Positions 8,752-17,750 of a stretch of 45,542 nucleotides of DNA are shown in pieces. The position numbers and the translations under genes were made by a program. The stretch spans positions 1 through 45,542 of the forward strand of contig CAVAVU010000088.1 in NCBI GenBank assembly GCA_963592205.1, written 5' to 3'. Numbering within the stretch: position 1 is the stretch's first letter; each line of letters opens with the position of its first letter. The notes beneath the pieces were generated by a model. The model ran no database searches. It was not told the DNA's origin and saw only the letters and a program-made list of their open reading frames with translations. Source of the stretch: Claveliimonas sp963592205. GTDB taxonomy: Bacteria; Bacillota; Clostridia; Lachnospirales; Lachnospiraceae.

Positions 8752-9579
8752 CTAGTTTCCTTTCATTTTCCTGCGCAATATTTCTAAAAAGCTGATCTTG
8801 TTCAACTTCATAAGCTTTGTGATCATCGCAGATCTGCGGATCGTAACGGTCTGTCCGGTTACAATCTCTCTGGTATCTGTTCCGTCAAAGGAGATATATA
8901 CTTCTTCTGACGTTCCATGTCTTCCTTCGCCGATTTCAATCTGAATCTCATCTTCTGCTGACAGTACAATACTACTGGTATTCAGTGAATGTGAACAGAT
9001 CGGTGTAATCACGACCAGGGACGCCGTTGGCTCCACGATCGGTCCTCCCGCTGACAGATTATATGCCGTAGACCCTGTTGGCGTGGAGATCACAATGCCG
9101 TCAGCTTCATAAGAATTAAGCAGTGTTCCATTAACATACACATTAAAATGAATAATCCGAAGATTGCCCTTTCTGGATAATACAATATCATTCAGTGCCA
9201 CATTTTTTCCGCCGTCATCAAAGATACCATCTAACATCATACGATCCTCGATCATATAATGACCGGACAGAATCTGATCCAGAGATTCTTCAATGCGATC
9301 TACTTCTATTTCTGTAAGATAGCCGAGGGTTCCCATATTGATTCCCATGATCGGCACTTCTTTTTCCAGCAGTCTTGCTACTCCGATCAATGTACCGTCA
9401 CCTCCGATGACGATGGCGCAGTCGATGTCCTTTGGCATCGTGTCTACCGACATATCCTTCCACGCTTCCTCACAGAGAACACAGGTTTTTCCGCGTGCTT
9501 CCAGAAGTGCTTTTACACGCCCGGTCACCTGTCCGTCTTTATCTTTACCTTCATTCGTTACTACAAAAAATCGTTCCAT
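8752..9579 (-). CDS. nadK: NAD kinase
   Basis: Phosphorylates NAD to NADP using ATP or polyphosphate. 275 residues. The hallmark GGDGT motif is at 59-63, followed by the conserved MGTLGYLTE and LNDIVLSR segments and the glycine-rich PTGSTAYNLSAGGPI loop of the second domain. The ribosome binding site (AAAGGAAAG) is about 14 bases from the ATG, longer than usual, but no better start is available. It lies between tlyA and argR in the nusB-to-spo0A cluster, with short gaps suggesting one transcript. Confidence 0.97.
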   Translation of the reverse strand: MERFFVVTNEGKDKDGQVTGRVKALLEARGKTCVLCEEAWKDMSVDTMPKDIDCAIVIGGDGTLIGVARLLEKEVPIMGINMGTLGYLTEIEVDRIEESLDQILSGHYMIEDRMMLDGIFDDGGKNVALNDIVLSRKGNLRIIHFNVYVNGTLLNSYEADGIVISTPTGSTAYNLSAGGPIVEPTASLVVITPICSHSLNTSSIVLSAEDEIQIEIGEGRHGTSEEVYISFDGTDTREIVTGQTVTIRRSAMITKLMKLNKISFLEILRRKMKGN

Positions 9580-9597
9580 GTCTGTTCTGTCTTTCCT

Positions 9598-10407
9598 TTA
9601 TTTTGCCAGTGTATTAAATGCGTCATCGACAGTTTTTTCTGTATCTGCATATCCGGTAATCTGTCCGGTCTCTGCATCTGATTTTTCCAGATGGATCAGG
9701 TATTCGATATTACCCTCCGGACCACGGATCGGCGAAAAGTCCAGATTCAGAATATCAAATCCAATGGAAAGTGCATAATTCTTTACCATCTCAATTACTT
9801 CAATATGGGTACTCTTCTCACGTACCACACCTTTTTTACCGACCTTCTCACGGCCGGCTTCAAACTGTGGTTTGATCAGTGCTACGATCTGACCGTGCGC
9901 ACGGAGATAATTATGGATCGGAAGCAGTACCTTCGTCAGGGAAATGAAAGATACATCAATGGATGAAAAGTCGATCGGCTCTCCCAGATCCTCCGGTACT
10001 ACATAACGGATATTGGTCTTCTCCATGCAGACCACACGTTCATCCTGTCTGAGTTTCCATGCAAGCTGACCACGTCCCACATCGATAGCAAATACCTTGA
10101 CTGCTCCATTCTGCAGCATACAGTCTGTAAATCCTCCGGTCGATGACCCCACATCCGTACATACTTTGCCGTCTACCGATACATCAAAATTCTGAATCGC
10201 CTTTTCAAGCTTCAGACCGCCGCGGCTTACATACGGCAGTGTGTGTCCCTTGATCTCAATTGATACATCATCCGGAAATGATGTTCCTGCTTTATCTTCA
10301 CGTTCTCCATCGACAAATACATTACCTGACATGATGATTGCTTTCGCCTTTTCTCTCGATTCTGCCAGATTGCGTTTTACCAGTAATACGTCCAAACGTT
10401 CTTTCAT
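9598..10407 (-). CDS. tlyA: TlyA family rRNA methyltransferase / hemolysin-like protein
   Basis: 269 residues from the ATG at 10407, chosen because AGGAGTTAGT lies directly before it; a longer reading to 10482 would overlap ispA. N-terminal S4 RNA-binding domain (about 1-65: RLDVLLVKRNLAESREKAKAIIMSGNV style), followed by an FtsJ/RrmJ-type Rossmann methyltransferase with the S-adenosylmethionine loop DVGSSTGGFTDCML and the acidic motif IDVSFISL. In Mycobacterium the family 2'-O-methylates 16S and 23S rRNA; the historical name hemolysin is not meaningful here. The position after ispA and before nadK is standard, but the usual neighbour dxs is missing between ispA and this gene. Confidence 0.93.
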   Translation of the reverse strand: MKERLDVLLVKRNLAESREKAKAIIMSGNVFVDGEREDKAGTSFPDDVSIEIKGHTLPYVSRGGLKLEKAIQNFDVSVDGKVCTDVGSSTGGFTDCMLQNGAVKVFAIDVGRGQLAWKLRQDERVVCMEKTNIRYVVPEDLGEPIDFSSIDVSFISLTKVLLPIHNYLRAHGQIVALIKPQFEAGREKVGKKGVVREKSTHIEVIEMVKNYALSIGFDILNLDFSPIRGPEGNIEYLIHLEKSDAETGQITGYADTEKTVDDAFNTLAK

Positions 10408-10445
10408 ACTAACTCCTGTACTTTCTGATCTGTGTTCAGATCCGT

Positions 10446-11342
10446 TTATTTTTTCCTGTGGATCAGCTGGGTAAGCAGCCATTCCAGATAATCATTTCTC
10501 ACCGGCAGACTCTTTAATAATTCGATCGCCTCTACAGACTCCTGCTCCACGATCTTCTCTGCCTTTTCAATACCAAGAAGCGTCACATACGTGGTCTTCT
10601 CGTTCTTCTCATCACTGTGGATCGGTTTGCCCAGTACTTCTGCTGTACTTGTAACATCAAGTATATCATCCTGAACCTGAAAGGCAAGTCCAACCTTAGC
10701 AGCCACCTTCTCGATCAGTGCAATACTTTCCTCATCCGCACCTGCAAGTGTGGCTCCAATCATCATGGAGCTCTCTAACAGTGCACCTGTCTTCAGTGCA
10801 TAAATGAAATCAAGTACATCCTTATCTACCGCATGTCCGGTTTCTTTTACATCCACTACCTGACCGCCAAGCATGCCGTAGATTCCTGCTTTATTACCAA
10901 GGATCTTCATCGCTTTACCGATCTGCAGTGCCTTTTCCGGATATTCATCAAATGCAGTAGCCGCCGTCTCAAATGCATAATTGAGCAGTGCATCTCCCGC
11001 AAGGATTCCCATATCCTCGCCATAGACTACATGAGTTGTCTTTCTGCCACGGCGCAGTTCATCATCATCCATGGCCGGAAGATCATCGTGTACCAGCGAA
11101 TAGGTATGTATCATCTCCTGCGCTGCCATGAACGGTTCTACTACTTTTTCTGTGCCGCCAAACAGACGGTAAGTCTCCTGCATCAGCATCGGACGCAGAC
11201 GCTTGCCGCCTGCCATCAGACTGTACTCCATGGCTTCCATGATAATCTTCTGATAGCCGGTCTGCTCCGGCAGATAGGATGTTAATATCTTTTCAATCTC
11301 TTTGACCTTTTCACTACGTAACTCTGCATAATTAGAACTCAT
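10446..11342 (-). CDS. ispA: Polyprenyl (farnesyl/geranylgeranyl) diphosphate synthase
   Basis: Condenses isopentenyl diphosphate with allylic diphosphates to make short-chain prenyl diphosphates for undecaprenyl and quinone-type lipids. 298 residues from the ATG at 11342 (GGAGGGCGATACGC before it). GKRLRP at 46-51 binds the isopentenyl substrate, the first aspartate-rich motif DDLPAMDD is at 86-93 and the second, DDILD, near 230; the first motif with two extra residues is the bacterial farnesyl-type arrangement. The start overlaps the 3' end of xseB by 11 bases. Product chain length cannot be decided from sequence alone. Confidence 0.95.
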   Translation of the reverse strand: MSSNYAELRSEKVKEIEKILTSYLPEQTGYQKIIMEAMEYSLMAGGKRLRPMLMQETYRLFGGTEKVVEPFMAAQEMIHTYSLVHDDLPAMDDDELRRGRKTTHVVYGEDMGILAGDALLNYAFETAATAFDEYPEKALQIGKAMKILGNKAGIYGMLGGQVVDVKETGHAVDKDVLDFIYALKTGALLESSMMIGATLAGADEESIALIEKVAAKVGLAFQVQDDILDVTSTAEVLGKPIHSDEKNEKTTYVTLLGIEKAEKIVEQESVEAIELLKSLPVRNDYLEWLLTQLIHRKK

Positions 11343-11535
11343 GCGTATCGCCCTCCTCATCCAGTATCTGAATCTGTTTTTCTATTTTCTCTATCTTATC
11401 ATTGCAGGTTTTCAACAGATCAATTCCCCTGTGATACATCTGAAATGTCTCCTCCAGAGAATTCTCCTGTTCCATATCATTCAATATCTGATCAAGTTCC
11501 ATGAGCACCTGATCAAGTGTGCTCTCATTATTCAT
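11332..11535 (-). CDS. xseB: Exodeoxyribonuclease VII small subunit
   Basis: 67 residues, the usual size for XseB, which coats the coiled-coil arm of XseA in the exonuclease VII complex that degrades single-stranded DNA to oligonucleotides. It is almost all helix with two amphipathic segments (TLDQVLMELDQILNDME and LEETFQMYHRGIDLLKTC) that match the family pattern of the LE..FeeGi.L.k.C type. RBS GGGAGGAACGCT precedes the ATG. It overlaps xseA by 8 bases upstream and ispA by 11 bases downstream. Confidence 0.95.
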   Translation of the reverse strand: MNNESTLDQVLMELDQILNDMEQENSLEETFQMYHRGIDLLKTCNDKIEKIEKQIQILDEEGDTHEF

Positions 11536-12745
11536 AGCGTTCCTCCCGGGTTCCTGTTACTTCCGCTTCGATGCTGCCGTCTGCCACATAAATTGTCACC
11601 GCATCCCCCTGCTGTACCTGTCCGATACTCCGAAGTGGTTCTTTCTTACCATCCTTCTCCTGCTCCGCAAATGCGTAACCCTGGTTCAGCTTCTCCAATG
11701 GAGACAGACCTTTCAGCCGCTCCTTGCGAAGTTCCAGCTGATGCCTGCTGATGCGGATCTTCTGATCCATCAGCATCCGCAGTCTGTCAGACGCATCTGC
11801 AATATGCTGTCTTCTCTCCCGCAACAGTGTCTCCGGATGCAGATAATTCAGCCTTGTGTGAAGCTTTTCTATCTTCATGCGATACAATTCCAGACGCTGA
11901 TACAGGATTCGGTTCATTTTCTGTCTGCTGCTGTTCAGGCTGTCCTGAAACTGATAGTAATCCCACACTGCAAGTTCCGCAGCCGCAGACGGTGTCGGCG
12001 CACGAAGATCAGCCACATAGTCAATGATCGTCGTGTCTGTCTCATGTCCGACTGCCGAGATCACAGGTACACTGCATTCAAACACGGCTCTCGCCACTTC
12101 CTCTTCATTAAACGCCCACAGATCTTCGATAGATCCGCCTCCTCGTCCCACGATCATCAGATCTACGCCGTAACGCTCCAGTGCATGGATTCCTTTAACA
12201 ATGCTTTCTTTCGCGCCCTCCCCCTGCACCTGTGCCGGATACAGGATCAGCTGCACGTAAGGATTCCTTCTGGCTGTAATATTCATAATATCCCGGATTG
12301 CCGCACCGGTGGATGCTGTCACCACACCGATCGTCTTTGCAAAGGCAGGAATCTCCTGCTTATACTCCGGGGCAAACATGCCCATCTCTTCCAGTTCCTT
12401 CTTTAACATCTGGAACTTCTCATATAATACGCCTTCCCCGTCCAACCGGATCTCCTTCGCATAGAGCTGATAGGCTCCGGCGCGCTCATAGATACTGACT
12501 GCACCAAATACGATTACCTGCTGTCCATCCCGCATATGAAAAGAGAGCCCGCCGCGCTGCCCCGCAAACATCACGCAGGCAATCGTTCCAGACTCATCCT
12601 TCAAGGAAAAATATATATGTCCCGATGTATGATACTTACAGTTCGAGACTTCACCTTTCACATAGATACGGTTCAGCATGAAATCCTGGGTAAACATATT
12701 CCTGATGTATGCATTTACCTGTCTGACTGAATACACATTCGTCAT
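11528..12745 (-). CDS. xseA: Exodeoxyribonuclease VII large subunit
   Basis: Catalytic subunit of exonuclease VII. 405 residues from the second ATG at 12745: the GGGAG site sits 1 base before the ATG at 12751 but 7 bases before the one at 12745, so the latter is the better start. N-terminal OB-fold domain (1-100, with the GEVSNCKYHTSGHIYFSLKD segment), central nuclease domain with GVVTASTGAAIRDI, VGRGGGSIEDLWAFN and AVGHETDTTI motifs, and a long C-terminal coiled coil from about 270 that docks XseB. Overlaps xseB by 8 bases. Confidence 0.96.
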   Translation of the reverse strand: MTNVYSVRQVNAYIRNMFTQDFMLNRIYVKGEVSNCKYHTSGHIYFSLKDESGTIACVMFAGQRGGLSFHMRDGQQVIVFGAVSIYERAGAYQLYAKEIRLDGEGVLYEKFQMLKKELEEMGMFAPEYKQEIPAFAKTIGVVTASTGAAIRDIMNITARRNPYVQLILYPAQVQGEGAKESIVKGIHALERYGVDLMIVGRGGGSIEDLWAFNEEEVARAVFECSVPVISAVGHETDTTIIDYVADLRAPTPSAAAELAVWDYYQFQDSLNSSRQKMNRILYQRLELYRMKIEKLHTRLNYLHPETLLRERRQHIADASDRLRMLMDQKIRISRHQLELRKERLKGLSPLEKLNQGYAFAEQEKDGKKEPLRSIGQVQQGDAVTIYVADGSIEAEVTGTREERYE

Positions 12746-12758
12746 GCTCATACTCCCA

Positions 12759-13157
12759 TCATTTTATGACTCTGGCAAGGACACCGTTCACAAATGACGG
12801 ACTGTCTTCACCGCCATATCTCTTAGCCAGTTCTACCGCTTCGTTGATCGCTACGGACACCGGCACATCTTCATCCATCTTCATCTCATACACAGCAAGG
12901 CGCAGAATCGAAAGATCTGCCTTATTCATACGGGTCGTCTTCCATCCGGTCGTATGCTCATTGATCATCTTGTCAAGCTCTGCTACATGCTCCGCGATCT
13001 TCTTCGCCTTCTCACCGATGTATGTTCTGTCTTTCTCATCATCGATCCCTGTCTGTTCAAAATACAGGTCGATCTGTTCGTCTAACTCTTCCGGCGGATA
13101 GAACTCTGTGCCGAAAATCACTCTCAATATATGCTCTCTCTGCTCTGTTCTTCTCAC
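12759..13157 (-). CDS. nusB: Transcription antitermination factor NusB
   Basis: Binds boxA RNA together with NusE (ribosomal protein S10) in ribosomal RNA antitermination complexes. 132 residues, all-helical, with the family-typical N-terminus RRTEQREHILRVIF and the C-terminal DVPVSVAINEAVELAKRYG and SPSFVNGVLARV segments. The start codon is GTG, placed directly after the TAA stop of the Asp23 gene, with GGAGG 8 bases before it. It leads into xseA after a 13-base gap. Confidence 0.95.
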   Translation of the reverse strand: MRRTEQREHILRVIFGTEFYPPEELDEQIDLYFEQTGIDDEKDRTYIGEKAKKIAEHVAELDKMINEHTTGWKTTRMNKADLSILRLAVYEMKMDEDVPVSVAINEAVELAKRYGGEDSPSFVNGVLARVIK

Positions 13158-13538
13158 TTATACTTCCTCCGGTACATCCACTCCGGCAATGCGGATATTC
13201 ACATCAGCAACTGTAAGTCCTGTCATATTCTCAATCGCAGACTTAACTTTCTCCTGTACCTTACCGCAGATCTCTACCAGACCGTATCCGTACAGAACAT
13301 TCATCGTGAGTGTCACTGTTACGATGCCTTCCAGCACTTCGACCTTTACGCCTCTTGCAGGGGACTTCATGCCAAGCTTGCCCATGATCTCTTTTGTCAT
13401 ACCGCCAAGAGAAGCCACGCCTTCTACTTCCATAGCGGCAAATGCTGCGATAGAAGCAACAACCTCATCAGCGATCTTCACTTCACCGATGCTCTCATCT
13501 TTCTGAATTGTATATATATTTCTTTCTTCTTTTCCCAT
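13158..13538 (-). CDS. Asp23/Gls24 family envelope stress protein
   Basis: 126-residue member of the Asp23 (alkaline shock protein 23) family. The conserved pattern GEVKIADEVVASIAAFAAMEVEGVASL at about 17-44, the VEVLEGIVTVTLTMNVLYGYG strand region and the C-terminal VADVNIRIAGVDV are typical. In staphylococci Asp23 sits under the membrane through AmaP; no AmaP-like gene is next to it here. In clostridia a copy before nusB is common and its role is not established. First gene of the cluster, behind an extended minus-10 promoter. Confidence 0.9.
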   Translation of the reverse strand: MGKEERNIYTIQKDESIGEVKIADEVVASIAAFAAMEVEGVASLGGMTKEIMGKLGMKSPARGVKVEVLEGIVTVTLTMNVLYGYGLVEICGKVQEKVKSAIENMTGLTVADVNIRIAGVDVPEEV

Positions 13539-13582
13539 ATCAATAAACCTCCTGTTGGATGTATGTCATATGTCACACTAAG

Positions 13583-13610
13583 ATTATAACAAATTTATTC
13601 ATAAATGCAA
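13583..13610 (-). promoter_or_regulatory. Promoter of the asp23-nusB-xseAB-ispA-tlyA-nadK-argR-recN cluster
   Basis: Minus strand TTGCAT (13610-13605), 16-base spacer, TATAAT (13588-13583), with a TGT directly before the minus-10 (extended minus-10, TGnTATAAT). About 44 bases upstream of the asp23 ATG. Confidence 0.65.
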
Positions 13611-13648
13611 ACGATAAGTTCACAGATATGATGCAGGTTAAAATCACT

Positions 13649-15253
13649 TTAAGTTCTGCCGAACTCTGACAGTTCCAGTCCTTCGTTACGATCCAGCACC
13701 ATACGGATGCTCCAGTCATTCACAAAGAGCAGAAGCGGTCTGTCTTTCAGGTCTTTGATTTTCTTCATATCAGAAGTTCCCTTGATCTTATCCAGATCGA
13801 TCTCATCGTTTTCAATCCAGCGGATATGCTCATAAGGAAGCGTATCCAGACGGATCTCTACGTTATATTCATTCTCCAGTCGATACTTCAATACATCAAA
13901 CTGCAGCACACCGACTACGCCGACGATGATCTCTTCCATACCTGTGTTGTACTCCTGGAAGATCTGGATCGCACCTTCCTGCGCGATCTGGTTGATTCCC
14001 TTTATAAACTGTTTTCTCTTCATGGTATCGACCTGACGCACTCTTGCGAAATGCTCCGGTGCAAAGGTTGGGATACCTTCGTATGCGAATTTCTTAGAAG
14101 ATGCTGTCAAAGTATCTCCGATTGAAAAAATACCCGGATCAAACACACCGATAATATCTCCGCCGTATGCATTCTCGATGATCTTACGCTCACTCGCCAT
14201 CAGCTGCTGCGGCTGTGACAGACGTACCTTCTTACCGCCCTGGATATGCCATACTTCCATTCCTGCTTCAAACGCTCCGGAACAGATACGCATAAATGCG
14301 ATACGGTCTCTGTGTGCTTTATTCATATTCGCCTGAATCTTAAATACAAATGCGGAAAAATCCGGCTCTTCCATCGGATCGATCACGCCCTGGTCAGACT
14401 TTCTCGGAAGCGGTGACGTCGTCATCTCAAGGAAATGCTGAAGGAACGTCTCCACACCGAAATTGGTCAGTGCTGAACCGAAGAATACCGGTGACAGTTC
14501 TCCCTTGCTTACCAGCTCCATATCAAATTCTGCGCCGGCTCCGTCCTGAAGCTCGATCTCTTCCAGAAGCTGCTCCATCTGTCCTTCTTCCAGCAGTGTC
14601 TCTACCTCTGGATCATCCAGACTGATCTTGCGCACGGTTCCCTGTGTCGTACCTTTTCTTGTATCCGAGAACAGCTCGATCTCCTTTTCATTACGGTCAT
14701 AGACACCTTTGAATCTCTTTCCGGAACCGATCGGCCAGTTCACCGGACAGGTAGCAATTCCGAGTTCATTTTCAATATCATCTAACAGTTCGAACGTATC
14801 CATTGCCTCACGGTCCATCTTATTGATAAATGTGAAGATCGGAATATGACGCATCGTACATACCTTGAATAGCTTACGGGTCTGCGCCTCAACACCTTTG
14901 GATGCATCAATGACCATCACCGCCGAATCCGCAGCCATCAGGGTTCGGTAGGTATCCTCTGAGAAATCCTGATGTCCCGGTGTATCCAGAATATTAATGC
15001 AATATCCGTCATAGTTAAATTGAAGTACGGAAGACGTTACGGAAATACCACGTTCTTTCTCAATCTCCATCCAGTCAGACACCGCATGCTTTGCAGTCGC
15101 CTTACCCTTAACGCTTCCTGCCTGATTGATCGCTCCTCCGTAAAGAAGGAACTTCTCTGTCAGAGTCGTCTTACCGGCATCCGGATGGGATATGATCGCA
15201 AATGTCCTTCTCTTTTTTATCTGTTCTTTTATCTCGTTTGTAAGTTCTGCCAT
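13649..15253 (-). CDS. prfC: Peptide chain release factor 3
   Basis: GTPase that recycles release factors RF1/RF2 after translation termination. 534 residues, normal RF3 length. G1 motif SHPDAGKTT near residue 20, G3 DTPGHQDFSEDTYR near 90, G4 NKMDR near 143; then translation-factor domain II and the RF3-specific C-terminal domain with GVVGVLQFDVLKYRLENEYN. RF3 is distinguished from EF-G by length and this C-terminus. It has its own promoter in the 143-base gap behind potD. RBS AGGAG is 10 bases before the ATG. Confidence 0.97.
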   Translation of the reverse strand: MAELTNEIKEQIKKRRTFAIISHPDAGKTTLTEKFLLYGGAINQAGSVKGKATAKHAVSDWMEIEKERGISVTSSVLQFNYDGYCINILDTPGHQDFSEDTYRTLMAADSAVMVIDASKGVEAQTRKLFKVCTMRHIPIFTFINKMDREAMDTFELLDDIENELGIATCPVNWPIGSGKRFKGVYDRNEKEIELFSDTRKGTTQGTVRKISLDDPEVETLLEEGQMEQLLEEIELQDGAGAEFDMELVSKGELSPVFFGSALTNFGVETFLQHFLEMTTSPLPRKSDQGVIDPMEEPDFSAFVFKIQANMNKAHRDRIAFMRICSGAFEAGMEVWHIQGGKKVRLSQPQQLMASERKIIENAYGGDIIGVFDPGIFSIGDTLTASSKKFAYEGIPTFAPEHFARVRQVDTMKRKQFIKGINQIAQEGAIQIFQEYNTGMEEIIVGVVGVLQFDVLKYRLENEYNVEIRLDTLPYEHIRWIENDEIDLDKIKGTSDMKKIKDLKDRPLLLFVNDWSIRMVLDRNEGLELSEFGRT

Positions 15254-15352
15254 AATTGCAACACTCCTGCATTTTCCTGATTTTTAATCATAGTTTTATC
15301 TTAGTCTTAGTTTCAGTCTTAAAATCTGTCTTGTAATTTTACGCTGTTTTTC

Positions 15353-15381
15353 AGTATATCATAAGATTCAGGAATCCACAA
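15353..15381 (-). promoter_or_regulatory. prfC promoter (sigma-A type)
   Basis: Minus strand TTGTGG (15381-15376), 17-base spacer, TATACT (15358-15353). It gives a leader of about 90 bases. No clear terminator was seen between potD and this site. Confidence 0.5.
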
Positions 15382-15396
15382 TCACTGGTTTTCAGA

Positions 15397-16959
15397 TTAA
15401 CGAATCTGATGAACTTTCTTGCGGATCATCAGACCTGCCAACAACAGAACCCCCATACCTGCAAGCACCCATGCCCAGATTGGAATATCCCGCACATCAT
15501 AGCAGCGGACGCTGATCCACATCTGATTGATCGCCTGATTCTGTGTATCGTCAAAATTCAGCATGATGGATGATCTGGAAATGGCATCCTGATCCGGATA
15601 CTGGGCAAATAACTGCCTGTCTACCTGATCCGTTGGCGCATTGATCACATACTCGCCTTCTGTTCCTTCTCCTGCGAAGAAATAACTCAGATCATACGGT
15701 GTTACATCTGTCTCATCATCCTCTGCACCATAGTTCCAGTCCGCATATTCAAAGATCCTTGGATCATCCCCGCCTGAGATCACAGACGTATAACCAACAT
15801 AATACATATTACGGATTACATTATCCGGTCTGGACGTAAAATTGATAAATGCCTCTGCAGCCTGCTGCTTTGCTGCATCTCCATGGACACCGCTCTTTAA
15901 CATGACCCAGCCGTCAAAATAAATATTTGTCGCCTCTTCCGGCACCGCAAATTCCAGTGGAAAATCATCTTCATCTGCCTGATCCAGTGTATACACACCG
16001 TCTCCGGACCACTGAAGGTTCGCTACTACTTTGCCGGTGATCATATCCGCTTTACCGGAATCTGACTCAAATGAAAATGCATTCTTCTTCACATCCTGCA
16101 GATATTCCTGTACTTCGGCAATCGTCTCCGGTGATGCATCATTCATCTCTTTTTCCAGATTCTCGTGATAATTTGGATCATCTTTAAACGCATCCGAAGT
16201 CAGCAGATCTGATTTCAACGCACCCAGTGCCGCAAAATACGAATCACGTACATTGTCCTTGATCGTAATCTGACTCTTGTACTTCGGGTCGTCCAGGATC
16301 TTCCAGCTGGAGGCTTCTTCTCTGGTTACCTCTTCCGGATTATATACAATACCGGTCAGTCCCCACATATAGCCTGCCGCGTATTTACTCCAGGCTTCAC
16401 CATCCACTTCACTGTTATCGTATACCGATTTGATATATGGCGAAACTCCATTAATATAGTAGTTCTCCGGATCAGAAGTATCGAAAAAGTGATCAGAAAG
16501 AGGCTCTAATCTGCCTTCTTTCATCAGCTTCATGATCATATATTCGGAAGGACATATCAGATCATAAGTATCTCCCAGTGTCAGCATATTATACAGATCT
16601 TCGTTGGTTCCATAAGTCGAATACTCCACCTTCACACGCACACCGTAAGTCTCATAATACCAGTCTTCAAAATCCTGCACCATAGAATTCTTGCCGATGA
16701 TATCTCCGCTTTCCAGATCAATGGTATCCTCTTCGTCCCAGTCACCCTCATCCAGATATTCTTCCCAGTTGCTGATCCGGAGGGTCACCGTCTCTTCACT
16801 GCCGGATTTTTTCTTTGATTCTTTATCACTATCATCCGCAGTGCTCTCCGTCTTCCCGGCTGCCTTCGTCTGCATGCCCGCAGGCAGCGTAAATCCAAGA
16901 CTCAGGATCAGTCCAACGATGATGCTGCGTTTGATTCCTGCTTTCATTCCCATCATCAT
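15397..16959 (-). CDS. potD: Spermidine/putrescine ABC transporter substrate-binding protein, C-terminally anchored
   Basis: Captures polyamines outside the cell for PotABC. 520 residues from the ATG at 16959 (GGAGAAGCGC before it), overlapping the potC stop by 4 bases (ATGA). A signal sequence covers about 8-37, without a lipobox cysteine; a charged Ser/Asp/Lys linker follows, then the PotD-type fold starting TLRISNWEEYLDEG, with YGTNEDLYNML, DLICPSEYMI and LQWSGDGVY segments. Typical PotD is about 350 residues. The extra length is the linker, internal insertions and a C-terminal transmembrane helix (IWAWVLAGMGVLLLAGLMI followed by RKK). The protein thus appears to be tethered by its C-terminus instead of by a lipid. 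Last gene of the polyamine operon. Confidence 0.9.
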   Translation of the reverse strand: MMMGMKAGIKRSIIVGLILSLGFTLPAGMQTKAAGKTESTADDSDKESKKKSGSEETVTLRISNWEEYLDEGDWDEEDTIDLESGDIIGKNSMVQDFEDWYYETYGVRVKVEYSTYGTNEDLYNMLTLGDTYDLICPSEYMIMKLMKEGRLEPLSDHFFDTSDPENYYINGVSPYIKSVYDNSEVDGEAWSKYAAGYMWGLTGIVYNPEEVTREEASSWKILDDPKYKSQITIKDNVRDSYFAALGALKSDLLTSDAFKDDPNYHENLEKEMNDASPETIAEVQEYLQDVKKNAFSFESDSGKADMITGKVVANLQWSGDGVYTLDQADEDDFPLEFAVPEEATNIYFDGWVMLKSGVHGDAAKQQAAEAFINFTSRPDNVIRNMYYVGYTSVISGGDDPRIFEYADWNYGAEDDETDVTPYDLSYFFAGEGTEGEYVINAPTDQVDRQLFAQYPDQDAISRSSIMLNFDDTQNQAINQMWISVRCYDVRDIPIWAWVLAGMGVLLLAGLMIRKKVHQIR

Positions 16960-17750
16960 GCGCTTCTCCTTTCTGCCCTGTGTGACCGTATATTCATGAC
17001 CACTACCAGAAGCACAACGCATAAAAAGATTACCGTAGAAAGCGCCCACAATGCCGTCTTGATATTAGTCTGTGCTCCTTTGGTCGCATTTACCACATAG
17101 GTACTGATGGTATCAAATGTTACCGGTTTCGTGTAAGTCGCCACAAAATAATCATCCAGCGACAGCGTTACAGACAATGCGAATCCCGATACAATACCCG
17201 GCATAATCTGCGGGATCACAACCCTGGTAAGTGCCGTAAATGGCGTTGCGCCGAGATCCAGTGCCGCCTCGTAGATACTGGAATCCATCTGCTTTAACTT
17301 CGGGATTACCGATAAGAATACAAACGGCGCACACAGTGTCACATGTCCTGCCACCAACGGAATAAACGTGTCTTTGCTGATTCCAAGTACCACTACCAGC
17401 AGAATGCAGATAGAAAATCCGGTTACAACATCCGCATTGACTACCGGAATCTGGTTCAGTGTATTTAACATAGCAGCAGTTCTCTTTTTAGAATAGAAAG
17501 AACCGATGGCTCCGACTGTTCCAAGAATCGTTGCCAGTGCAGATGCCCCCAGTGCCAGTACGATTGTTCCAGTGATCATGTGCACCAGCTCCGGTGTGGA
17601 AAATAATGTCACATAGTTATGCATGGAGAATCCACGGATTGCTCCGATATTGGTAGACTTCGTAAAACTGTAAACTGCCAGCACAAGGATCGGCAGATAC
17701 AGAAATGCGAGTACAAGTCCTATAAATATCATTTTTCCAGTCTTTTTCAT
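16956..17750 (-). CDS. potC: Spermidine/putrescine ABC transporter permease PotC
   Basis: 264 residues with about six membrane helices, MetI-like permease fold. The EAA loop that contacts the ATPase is at IYEAALDLGATPFTALTRVVIPQIMPGI. N-terminal KSTNIGAIRGFSMHNYVTLF is typical of PotC. It starts within the potB stop (TAATG, 1-base overlap) and ends overlapping potD by 4 bases, so potB-potC-potD are translationally coupled. Acts as the second half of the membrane channel together with PotB. Confidence 0.95.
   Translation of the reverse strand: MKKTGKMIFIGLVLAFLYLPILVLAVYSFTKSTNIGAIRGFSMHNYVTLFSTPELVHMITGTIVLALGASALATILGTVGAIGSFYSKKRTAAMLNTLNQIPVVNADVVTGFSICILLVVVLGISKDTFIPLVAGHVTLCAPFVFLSVIPKLKQMDSSIYEAALDLGATPFTALTRVVIPQIMPGIVSGFALSVTLSLDDYFVATYTKPVTFDTISTYVVNATKGAQTNIKTALWALSTVIFLCVVLLVVVMNIRSHRAERRSA

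Noticed and set aside
11519..12406. A 295-codon open frame on the plus strand opposite xseA
   Set aside because: Antisense shadow of xseA; no family similarity and no ribosome binding site. Similar shadows at 5404-6117, 8281-8787 and 36399-37028 were dropped for the same reason.
15296..15324. Short TCTTAG-type tandem repeat in the prfC leader
   Set aside because: Only two to three imperfect copies; too short to call a repeat element and no structure forms.
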